Shown: positions 1-5,432 of the stretch, in pieces | Layout of the letters: the number at the start of each line of letters is the position of its first letter | Numbering within the stretch: position 1 is the stretch's first letter | Source of the DNA: Candidatus Gastranaerophilales bacterium | GTDB taxonomy: Bacteria; Cyanobacteriota; Vampirovibrionia; Gastranaerophilales; Gastranaerophilaceae | Reading direction: 5' to 3' | Assembly (NCBI GenBank): GCA_021201175.1 | Contig: JAJQFK010000242.1 | Location: 1 to 8,627, forward strand | Length of the DNA: 8,627 nt | Program-made: the position numbers and the translations under genes | The notes under the pieces: model-generated | What the model saw: the letters and a program-made list of their open reading frames with translations, nothing else | Databases searched by the model: none | Told to the model about the DNA's origin: nothing

Positions 1-1409
1 CAACAACAGAGTCCTCAACAGAAAGTACAACAGAGCCGACAACGGAATCTACTACTGAATCTACGACTGAACCGACAACAGAAAGTACGACAGAAACAAC
101 AACCTGTGATGATGACAATAACGGTGATGAACCGGAAACGGAAGAACCTCCGACAATACCGTCAGAACCTACAACCGAACCTTCTACGGAAAATACTACA
201 TCTGCGCCTACAGAACCGGAACCAAGTCCGGAACCTGAACAAACAACAGCTTCTGATATTGATCCTGTAGAACCGGATCCGACTACCGAATCAACAACCG
301 AAAGCACAACAGAAACGACTACGGAATGTCAAGAATCTTCAAATCCTGATGAACCGACAGATGAACCCGATCCTGAAATTCCGACAGAGGAAAGTTCAAC
401 GGAAACTACAACAGAAAATACTACTGAATCAACTACTGAATCAACAACAGAGTCGACAACTGAGAGTACAACTGAAACAACAACTGAATGTGAAGAACCC
501 TCCGATTCTGATAAACCTACAAATGAACCTGAACCGGATATTCCGACAGAGGAAACTTCAAGTGAAATAACAACCGAAGCGACATCAGAATCAACCACTG
601 AAACTGAACCCTCCAGTGAGGTAACAACAGAATCAACAGAAACAACAACAGAGTGTGAAGAACCCTCCGATTCAGACAGCCCGACAGAAGAACCCGAACC
701 GGTAATCTCAACAGATGAAATTTCTACGGAAATGACAACGGAAGATCCGATAGAATCGACTGTTGAATCAACTGAAACCACTACGGAAGAAATAACGGAA
801 GATTCTACGGAAACTACTACCGAATGCAGTGATTCCTCCGATTCTGATACTCCTGCACAGGAAGAAAATCCTGTTCTCCCGGGAGAATCAACGGAAACAA
901 CAACCCCGTATACAGAAGCAACTACGGAAGAAACAACAGAAAGTACTTCTGAAACAACAACAGATGATTTATCGGAAACAACAACCGAAGATGTGTCTGA
1001 AACAGCTACGGAACATGAAACTGAAAACCCTTCGGAAGAAACAACCGAATATGTTATAGAAGATTCAACGGAAGAAACGACTGAATGTACTGACAATTCT
1101 TTAGGCGACAACGTAGAACAAGAAGAAGAACCGGATATTTCTTCAGCTACCGATGATTCCGATAATTCAATTGAAAATACTGAAGATGAAGTTGAAAATT
1201 ACGAAATGAACGATTCCTCCGATGATGACTGCGGTGAATCAGGCGAAAGTGATTATTCACAAAGTGAAGATGAACCTTCAATAGTTACACTTGCTTATGA
1301 ACAACCAACTTCTAAAATTGGACAATTCACTTCCTTCCTTGTTTCAAAACTTGGCGGAACACCTAAAGCAGAACCTGAAACAACAGATTCATTCGTATAT
1401 TATGTATAA
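1..1409 (+). CDS. Thr/Glu-rich Cys-punctuated repeat protein, 3' part (left end missing)
   Basis: The frame is open from base 3 to the TAA at 1407-1409 (468 residues) with no stop, so the gene begins outside the window. An ATG at 732 lies in the middle of the repeats and is unlikely to be the start. Almost all residues are Thr, Glu, Ser, Pro and Asp, mostly in TTE, STTE and ETTTE runs. Single Cys codons sit at 105, 327, 489, 654, 825, 1086 and 1230. All four Thr codons are mixed within the runs, which suggests selection on the protein rather than recent DNA slippage. The last 45 or so residues change character (EPSIVTLAYEQP, then GQFTSFLVSKLGG, ending FVYYV). No LPXTG motif and no membrane helix is seen there. 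Composition resembles mucin-like or stalk regions of surface proteins, which is an inference; the N-terminal domain and any signal peptide are out of view. Function is unknown. Confidence 0.85.
   Translation, partial: TTESSTESTTEPTTESTTESTTEPTTESTTETTTCDDDNNGDEPETEEPPTIPSEPTTEPSTENTTSAPTEPEPSPEPEQTTASDIDPVEPDPTTESTTESTTETTTECQESSNPDEPTDEPDPEIPTEESSTETTTENTTESTTESTTESTTESTTETTTECEEPSDSDKPTNEPEPDIPTEETSSEITTEATSESTTETEPSSEVTTESTETTTECEEPSDSDSPTEEPEPVISTDEISTEMTTEDPIESTVESTETTTEEITEDSTETTTECSDSSDSDTPAQEENPVLPGESTETTTPYTEATTEETTESTSETTTDDLSETTTEDVSETATEHETENPSEETTEYVIEDSTEETTECTDNSLGDNVEQEEEPDISSATDDSDNSIENTEDEVENYEMNDSSDDDCGESGESDYSQSEDEPSIVTLAYEQPTSKIGQFTSFLVSKLGGTPKAEPETTDSFVYYV
3..1232 (+). 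repeat. Degenerate Thr/Glu repeat array, about 54-57 codons per unit
   Basis: The clearest unit is a Thr-rich run ending TTTEC, then an acidic Ser/Pro segment (E-E-P-S-D-S-D), then PT-EPEP and IPTEE. Cys-to-Cys spacing is 74, 54, 55, 57, 87 and 48 codons, so the three central units are the most regular. At DNA level a 16-base word, ATTCCGACAGAGGAAA, recurs at 378-393 and 540-555, exactly 162 bases apart. Other units have diverged through synonymous and non-synonymous changes. This is a protein-coding repeat inside the first gene, not a mobile or CRISPR repeat. Confidence 0.8.
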
Positions 1410-1416
1410 CAAACTG

Positions 1417-1444
1417 AAACCGCCGGTTAGTCCGGCGGTTTTTT
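1417..1444 (+). terminator. Rho-independent terminator between convergent genes
   Basis: A perfect 10-bp stem (AAACCGCCGG paired with CCGGCGGTTT, 1417-1426 and 1432-1441) encloses a 5-base loop, TTAGT, and runs into six T residues (1439-1444). It begins 7 bases after the stop of the Thr/Glu repeat gene and ends 19 bases before the stop of the convergent gene. Read on the - strand the same stem is followed only by TTTCAGTTTG, so it could act in both directions but looks strongest for the + strand. Confidence 0.92.
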
Positions 1445-1463
1445 AATGCCTAAACAATTTGAT

Positions 1464-3650
1464 TTATTCGCCAAATAAGTCAATTAAATCTTGCATATAG
1501 CTTTCTCTGTCGTTTTCATTGAGTTTATAGAAATCATTAACAAGTGTATCCATATTTGCTTTACAGGATTTTTGAACAAGGTATAAAGCTTCACTTTTAT
1601 CTAATTTGCCGGAACTGTATGCCTTCATAATACTTTTTAAATTATCCTGACTATTTCCGTCTAAATATTTATCTTCAAGTTCTTCCGCTTCGGAACTTGA
1701 TAAATCGTAGTCTTTTCTGTTAGTTGATATATCTTCGCCAAGAGTTTCCAATAAATCACTAACGGCACTTTTTTCTTTTGAACCTGCCAGCAAATAAAGC
1801 AGTGTATTGCCGGTATCGAATGTGTCATTTAAGTCTGTTATTTCTGATTCAGAAGCTTTTTCATATACAGAAGTCAGTGCATCAGTATATAGTTTTGCAT
1901 ACTGATTATTTAAATTTTTGAGATCAGAGCCTGAACTTGCTTTTGATTCGGTTATGTATTCACTTACAGACATGCCTGAAATATCTTCAAACATTTCTGC
2001 AAATTCAAGAGCGTCCTCTGCAGTGTAGTCGTCATCGGAGGATATTGTATCGAGCATGTTAATAATATTAATCTGATTACCTTTTTCTATATTATCTTCC
2101 GAGAATAATTTTTTGACTGCGCTTGAATCTTGTTTATAAGCTTTTTTCAATAATTTCATTCTTTCTTCAACAGAAACATCATCATCAGAAATAATATCAT
2201 TTAACAAACTTTGATATTTTTTTGTATCTGTTTCGTCATTTTTATTAAGTGTATTTAGTTTTTCAAGATATTCTTGCGCCTCATCAGATTCGATATCCGA
2301 TGACCATTTTTCAGAGGAAGTTGAAGATGATGAAGAAGTGGAGGTGGATTCTCCGAGAATTTCTTTGATATCGGAAGCATAATCGGATAAACCGTTATCT
2401 TTTAGCATTGTGTAAAAGTTTGTATCTTTTTCATCATTGAACTTTTCAATAAATTCTTCAAGTTCATCGGGATAATTCTGTGCAACATTTAGGAATGTAT
2501 CTAAAAATTTTGTATTTGAGTCAGAATCACTTACCAAATTTCCCTGAGCGGATCTTATAATGCCTGCAGATAACATATTAAACAGATTGTCTGCTGCCGT
2601 TGCAGAGTCATTTGAAGTACAACCTGTAAGTAATCCGTCAATAACCGCGGAAAGGTTTTCGTCACTGCAATATGTTACGGCATTTTCAACAAAATTAACA
2701 TTATTGATTGTTGAATTTTGGCATCTGTTAATTAGTGAAGCAACTGTATCAGAAGTATATTGAGTAAAATCAAAATTTGCTAAATACTGATGATTATCCA
2801 ATTCTCCTTGTGCTGCTACTTTTTCAGGATTCGCAGAATTACCCACGTTTATATAATAAGCTTCAGCAGCTATTGTTCCTTTATCTAAAGTAGCGGTTCC
2901 GGGAGTATATTTAGTTGATGAAGAAGAACTGCTTGAATCTGTTGAAGCTGTCGAATCAGTCGAGTCTGAATCGTCATCATCAGAATCAGATAAGCTGTCT
3001 TTATAATCATTTACCTTTTCTTCTAACTCTTTGAGTTGGGATTTTGTTAATTTATCAGAATAATCTGATAACATTTTATCTCCGTTTGCAATTTGTTCAA
3101 CAATACTGTTTATTTGGGATGTGGTATATTTATCCGATAAAGAATTACTGCTTGAAGATGAACTTTTTGAAGAAGAACTTTTGGATGAAGAACTGCTATC
3201 GTCATCGTCATCATCATCTTCTTCGTATTTGTCTAAATCTTTTATCCGCATACTCATAGCATCTTTCATCTCATAGCCTTCAAGTTTATCATCACTTAAC
3301 TTATTTCCAAAAAATGCTTCAAGTTCATCGTAAGATAATTCTCCTGATTCACCATCTTCATCGCTGTCGAGTAAATTAAAGAACAATTCTAAATCATCAT
3401 CATCAGCTCTGCCGCCGGTTATTTCATCGAAAAATTCATAGAAATCATCTTCTGATATAGTTTTATCGTCATCTTTACTAAAGTCCGCAAAAAGACTTAC
3501 ATCACTATCTCTTTTTCTTGTTTTATCCTCTTCAAATCCGCTAACCATGTCATCGCGCAAATCTCCAATGGAATCTTTAATATCGTCAATATCATATTCG
3601 GGATTATTATTTAAAAAATTTGTAACCAGTTTGTTAAATCCGATTTCCAT
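1464..3650 (-). CDS. Large acidic EF-hand-like protein with Ser/Asp-rich linkers
   Basis: 728 residues from the ATG at 3650. I chose this start because AAAGGAG (3660-3666) lies 9 bases upstream; a TTG at 3674 would extend it by 8 residues but has no such site. Residues 50-115 form a probable EF-hand pair. Loop 1 is S58-x-D60-x-D62-x-T-I65-S-x-x-D69. Loop 2 starts D95-S-D97-E-D99-G and closes with L105...E109, three residues longer than the usual 12. Low-complexity linkers follow at 145-170 (an Asp run, then Ser with Lys), 219-246 (Ser/Asp) and 434-448 (Ser/Thr). Between and after them are Leu/Glu/Lys-rich helical stretches (e.g. 260-430 and 455-728). Cys residues are at 310, 328, 344 and 696. 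No signal peptide or membrane segment is seen. Calcium binding is inferred from the loops; the rest matches no family I recognise. The gene stands alone, convergent with the repeat protein and divergent from the small-gene pair. Confidence 0.88.
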   Translation of the reverse strand: MEIGFNKLVTNFLNNNPEYDIDDIKDSIGDLRDDMVSGFEEDKTRKRDSDVSLFADFSKDDDKTISEDDFYEFFDEITGGRADDDDLELFFNLLDSDEDGESGELSYDELEAFFGNKLSDDKLEGYEMKDAMSMRIKDLDKYEEDDDDDDDSSSSSKSSSSKSSSSSSNSLSDKYTTSQINSIVEQIANGDKMLSDYSDKLTKSQLKELEEKVNDYKDSLSDSDDDDSDSTDSTASTDSSSSSSSTKYTPGTATLDKGTIAAEAYYINVGNSANPEKVAAQGELDNHQYLANFDFTQYTSDTVASLINRCQNSTINNVNFVENAVTYCSDENLSAVIDGLLTGCTSNDSATAADNLFNMLSAGIIRSAQGNLVSDSDSNTKFLDTFLNVAQNYPDELEEFIEKFNDEKDTNFYTMLKDNGLSDYASDIKEILGESTSTSSSSSTSSEKWSSDIESDEAQEYLEKLNTLNKNDETDTKKYQSLLNDIISDDDVSVEERMKLLKKAYKQDSSAVKKLFSEDNIEKGNQINIINMLDTISSDDDYTAEDALEFAEMFEDISGMSVSEYITESKASSGSDLKNLNNQYAKLYTDALTSVYEKASESEITDLNDTFDTGNTLLYLLAGSKEKSAVSDLLETLGEDISTNRKDYDLSSSEAEELEDKYLDGNSQDNLKSIMKAYSSGKLDKSEALYLVQKSCKANMDTLVNDFYKLNENDRESYMQDLIDLFGE

Positions 3651-3659
3651 GAATAAAAA

Positions 3660-3666
3660 CTCCTTT
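3660..3666 (-). promoter_or_regulatory. Ribosome binding site fixing the EF-hand gene start
   Basis: On the - strand AAAGGAG is followed by 9 bases and then the ATG at 3650. The site lies inside the longer reading that begins at the TTG of 3674, which makes that longer form improbable. Confidence 0.85.
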
Positions 3667-3742
3667 ATCTTCAAAATTTATATCGGCAAGTTTCTGTTTT
3701 ATGTTTAATCTTTTTGAATCGTTTGTTACAAAAATTTACACT

Positions 3743-3785
3743 AAAGTTTTAATTTCAAGTAATAATTAAATATAAAAGTTTTAAT
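3743..3785. repeat. 11-bp direct repeat spaced 32 bp (about three helical turns)
   Basis: AAAGTTTTAAT occurs at 3743-3753 and again at 3775-3785, between the arms of the inverted repeat. Same-face spacing is what a dimeric or cooperative regulator would use. This is an inference, and the words are low complexity. Confidence 0.4.
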
Positions 3786-3790
3786 GAAAT

Positions 3791-3819
3791 TTGACCGAAT
3801 TTGTAAAAAAATGTAAATT
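3791..3819 (+). promoter_or_regulatory. Candidate sigma-70 promoter for the small-gene pair
   Basis: TTGACC (3791-3796, five of six consensus bases) and TAAATT (3814-3819, four of six) are separated by 17 bases. Transcription would start near 3826, leaving an untranslated leader of about 190 bases before the GTG at 4017. Nothing recognisable as a riboswitch or strong hairpin is seen in that leader; it holds a short palindrome, AACAGGCTGTT (3885-3895), and tiny ORFs. On the - strand a TATAAA box close upstream of the EF-hand gene has no convincing -35. Confidence 0.4.
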
Positions 3820-3877
3820 TTTTTGATGAAATATATTTATAAACTAAAGAATATAAAAATAAAATCCGATAAATAAT

Positions 3878-3940
3878 ATGCATGAACAGGCTGTTTTGGC
3901 GTGTAAAGGCATAAAGATAGAGAATTATAGGACAAAATGA
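3878..3940 (+). other. Possible 20-residue upstream ORF in the leader
   Basis: ATG at 3878 opens a reading of 20 residues (begins MHEQAVLACKG) that ends with TGA at 3938-3940. Its stop overlaps the ATG of an 11-residue ORF (3937-3972), whose stop in turn overlaps the ATG of another (3969-4004). No ribosome binding site is seen for the first; the second has AGGA at 3929-3932, four bases before its ATG. These may be leader peptides or chance in AT-rich DNA. Confidence 0.15.
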
Positions 3941-4006
3941 ATATAAAACAGATAGGCAATAATTTGTTATGAGATGTTTTATTATTCATGTAGTCTTGTC
4001 ATAGTC

Positions 4007-4012
4007 AGGAGG
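4007..4012 (+). promoter_or_regulatory. Full-consensus ribosome binding site before a GTG start
   Basis: AGGAGG is followed by only four bases (ATTA) and then GTG at 4017. No ATG lies in this frame between the upstream TAG (4002-4004) and 4017, so the strong site decides the GTG start despite the short spacing. Confidence 0.75.
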
Positions 4013-4016
4013 ATTA

Positions 4017-4301
4017 GTGGCTAAACCAACGGCATCACAAGTTCTACAACTTCATATAAGCAGATTCAAAAATTTTTTGAGTTTTACAAAGGTTTATCTA
4101 AAGAAGCATAATCCGATAAAACTCTGCATAGCGCAGTCAAAAGCTTATATACAAGAGTTATTGACTGTAAAGAAAAAACTCAAAAAAATTGAATACCGCA
4201 TAAATTATGAAAAATATAAACTTAAAAAGACAGAATTAATTCTGGCACAAAATTGTGACCATGTCTTTTTAAAAGGAAGATCACTGAATCAAACAAGGTA
4301 A
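4017..4301 (+). CDS. Small Lys-rich helical protein of unknown function
   Basis: 94 residues starting at GTG, placed by AGGAGG just upstream. The protein is strongly basic: Lys is scattered throughout and clustered at 52-57 and 66-71, with few acidic residues. Residues 36-80 look like one long amphipathic helix, probably a short coiled coil; Cys is at 37 and 80. There is no signal peptide or membrane segment, and no nucleic-acid-binding motif I can name, although the charge would suit a nucleic acid or an acidic partner. The next gene begins 5 bases after the stop and its ribosome binding site overlaps that stop, so the two are probably co-transcribed and translationally coupled. I do not recognise the family. 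Confidence 0.75.
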   Translation: MAKPTASQVLQLHISRFKNFLSFTKVYLKKHNPIKLCIAQSKAYIQELLTVKKKLKKIEYRINYEKYKLKKTELILAQNCDHVFLKGRSLNQTR

Positions 4302-4306
4302 GAAAA

Positions 4307-4645
4307 ATGGGTTTTTTAGTATCATTTAACAGAAAGATGTATTTAACATCTTACATACATAGTTTAGAAACAAGAATAAATGATATTACTGCTGAAAAAT
4401 TGAGTTTATCAAATTCAGTTGCAGATTTAGCCTCGCAAATAAGTGATATAGGAAATACAGATTCACCCGCAGTTAAAAAACTGGAAGCAAGAAAAAAAGA
4501 ATTAGAAAATCTTGAAAAACAGATGGATATAAAGTTGCAAAAATACCAGACTCAGCTTCAAGCCGCAAATACGGAAATGCAGTCTGCTGATCAGGCATTA
4601 CAGTCAAATATAAAGAACTCTTTTTCATATAATTTGGGCGGCTAA
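4307..4645 (+). CDS. Small coiled-coil protein of unknown function
   Basis: 112 residues from ATG at 4307, with AAGG at 4295-4298 eight bases upstream, in the 3' end of the previous gene. After a short hydrophobic N-terminus (MGFLVSFNRK) it is almost wholly helical. Residues 12-48 and 54-104 show heptad-like Leu/Ile/Val spacing, broken by a turn at GNTDSP (49-54), so a helical hairpin or extended coiled coil is likely. It has no Cys, no signal peptide and no membrane helix, and it ends in SFSYNLGG. An internal Met at residue 11 is an alternative start but lacks a better ribosome site. Size and shape recall small secreted or structural coiled-coil proteins, but no motif supports a specific role. 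No terminator follows; the promoter of the next operon begins 20 bases after the stop. Confidence 0.82.
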   Translation: MGFLVSFNRKMYLTSYIHSLETRINDITAEKLSLSNSVADLASQISDIGNTDSPAVKKLEARKKELENLEKQMDIKLQKYQTQLQAANTEMQSADQALQSNIKNSFSYNLGG

Positions 4646-4661
4646 CGGTTGAGTAAACGGT
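4644..4661. repeat. AACGGT direct repeat just upstream of the -35 box
   Basis: AACGGT occurs at 4644-4649 and 4656-4661, a 12-base period, ending 4 bases before the -35 hexamer. The placement would suit an activator or repressor site for the lipid operon; it is short enough to be chance. Confidence 0.25.
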
Positions 4662-4665
4662 GTAT

Positions 4666-4693
4666 TTGACAAAAATTATCTTCTATTTACAAT
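4666..4693 (+). promoter_or_regulatory. Near-consensus sigma-70 promoter of the yceD-rpmF-plsX-fabHD operon
   Basis: TTGACA (4666-4671) is a perfect -35 and TACAAT (4688-4693) matches five of six -10 positions, with a 16-base spacer. Transcription is expected near 4700, which is the A of the yceD ATG, so the message should be leaderless or nearly so. No purine-rich ribosome site lies between the -10 and the ATG, in keeping with this. Confidence 0.82.
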
Positions 4694-4699
4694 AAAGTA

Positions 4700-5191
4700 A
4701 TGAAGATAAAAGTATCAGATATAGAAAATTCGGAATCAAAAATTCAGACCATAGTTTTTTCTGAAATAATTCCTGAAATAAATAATGAAATTCCCGTTAA
4801 TGCAAAATTAACTGTTTCTTTGTTAGGAAGTTTAGTAAAATTGGAGGGCACAATAACTGCTGTCCAAAATTTAACCTGTGATATTTGTTTAAAAGAGTTT
4901 ACAAAAGATATTAGTTTGAATGTGAAAGAGTTTTATGAAAAGGATTCCTTGAATCCTTTAAACAGCAATGATTTTGAGATAAAAGAGAACTCTTTTTTTG
5001 AAGATTTAAACGGCTCTGACGAGATAGATATAACTAATTTTATTTACCAGTGTATAATATTAAGTATGCCAAATAAGATTGTTTGTGATATAAATTGTAA
5101 TGGAAATGAGAAATTAAATGAGTATATAAAAAAAGATTTTTCAGATCCGAGATTAGAAATATTTAAGAATATAAAAATAGAAAAGGAATAG
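4700..5191 (+). CDS. yceD: YceD/DUF177-family protein
   Basis: 163 residues. The family is encoded directly upstream of rpmF in many bacteria and is tied to 23S rRNA/ribosome biogenesis, which matches this place. Visible family features are the N-terminal MKIKVSDI, the C60-D-I-C63 pair after a beta-rich half, the acidic DEIDITNFIYQ segment (107-117), and the closing DPRLEIF (149-155). The usual second metal-like cluster is incomplete: C129 and C133 remain, but the expected following C-P-x-C-G is absent. The ATG at 4700 has no ribosome binding site and lies about 7 bases after the -10 box, so translation is probably leaderless. No other Met occurs until residue 123, so a later start would destroy the domain. 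The stop is 7 bases before rpmF. Family assignment is from context plus motifs and is fairly sure. Confidence 0.85.
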   Translation: MKIKVSDIENSESKIQTIVFSEIIPEINNEIPVNAKLTVSLLGSLVKLEGTITAVQNLTCDICLKEFTKDISLNVKEFYEKDSLNPLNSNDFEIKENSFFEDLNGSDEIDITNFIYQCIILSMPNKIVCDINCNGNEKLNEYIKKDFSDPRLEIFKNIKIEKE

Positions 5192-5198
5192 TGTAATT

Positions 5199-5405
5199 AT
5201 GGCAGTACCAAAGAAAAGAACAGGTAAATCAGCACAAGGTCACAGAAGAGCAAATTGGAAAGGTTCCGTACCTGAAACAACAATATGTTCAAATTGCGGT
5301 GCTACAGTATTAACGCATACAGTATGTATGGAATGCGGTACCTATAAGGGTCAGCCGGTAAGTAAGAAAACGGTAAAAACAGAAGAAAATAAAGACGCTG
5401 AATAA
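5199..5405 (+). CDS. rpmF: 50S ribosomal protein L32
   Basis: 68 residues, close to the usual size. It begins MAVPKKRTGKSAQGHRRANW, the typical basic L32 start, followed by a zinc ribbon formed by C30-x2-C33 and C43-x2-C46, i.e. the zinc-binding form. A short Lys/Glu tail follows. It is a component of the large ribosomal subunit. AAGGA at 5183-5187, inside the end of yceD, is its ribosome site, 11 bases upstream of the ATG. The following plsX starts 27 bases after the stop, so all belong to one transcription unit. Confidence 0.97.
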   Translation: MAVPKKRTGKSAQGHRRANWKGSVPETTICSNCGATVLTHTVCMECGTYKGQPVSKKTVKTEENKDAE

Positions 5406-5432
5406 TAAAAATAGATGGGGATATAGAATAGG

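Larger units (their letters stand above)
3730..3822. repeat. 11-bp inverted repeat in the divergent intergenic region
   Basis: AAAAATTTACA at 3730-3740 and its exact reverse complement TGTAAATTTTT at 3812-3822 flank 71 bases. The right arm contains the candidate -10 of the + strand promoter; the left arm gives a similar TAAATT hexamer on the - strand. It could be a pair of operator half-sites or simply the two -10 regions of divergent promoters. The composition is very AT-rich, so chance is a real alternative. Confidence 0.45.

Noticed and set aside
349..1059. Gln/Lys-rich + strand readings (349-570 and 829-1059)
   Set aside because: Frame-shifted readings of the same repeats, without ribosome sites; their composition simply mirrors the ACA/GAA codons of the real frame.
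329..1111. 260-codon Ser/Val-rich reading on the - strand opposite the repeat gene
   Set aside because: It is the exact antisense shadow of the Thr/Glu codon repeats. It has no ribosome site, and the + strand frame is open through the whole region and ends with a clean stop and terminator.
1..1232. Possible CRISPR array in the repetitive left end
   Set aside because: The repeat units are degenerate, lack constant repeat and spacer lengths, and encode an unbroken protein frame.
3141..3218. Trinucleotide runs coding Asp and Ser as a phase-variable tract
   Set aside because: Changes by whole triplets would not shift the frame, and the run mixes codons, so switching is unlikely.
2560..3259. Short + strand readings inside the EF-hand gene
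   Set aside because: They lie wholly inside a long, well-supported - strand gene and look like shadows of its AT-rich codons.
5051..5058. Exact TATAAT inside yceD as an internal promoter for rpmF
   Set aside because: No acceptable -35 hexamer lies 16-18 bases upstream, and such words are frequent in AT-rich coding DNA.
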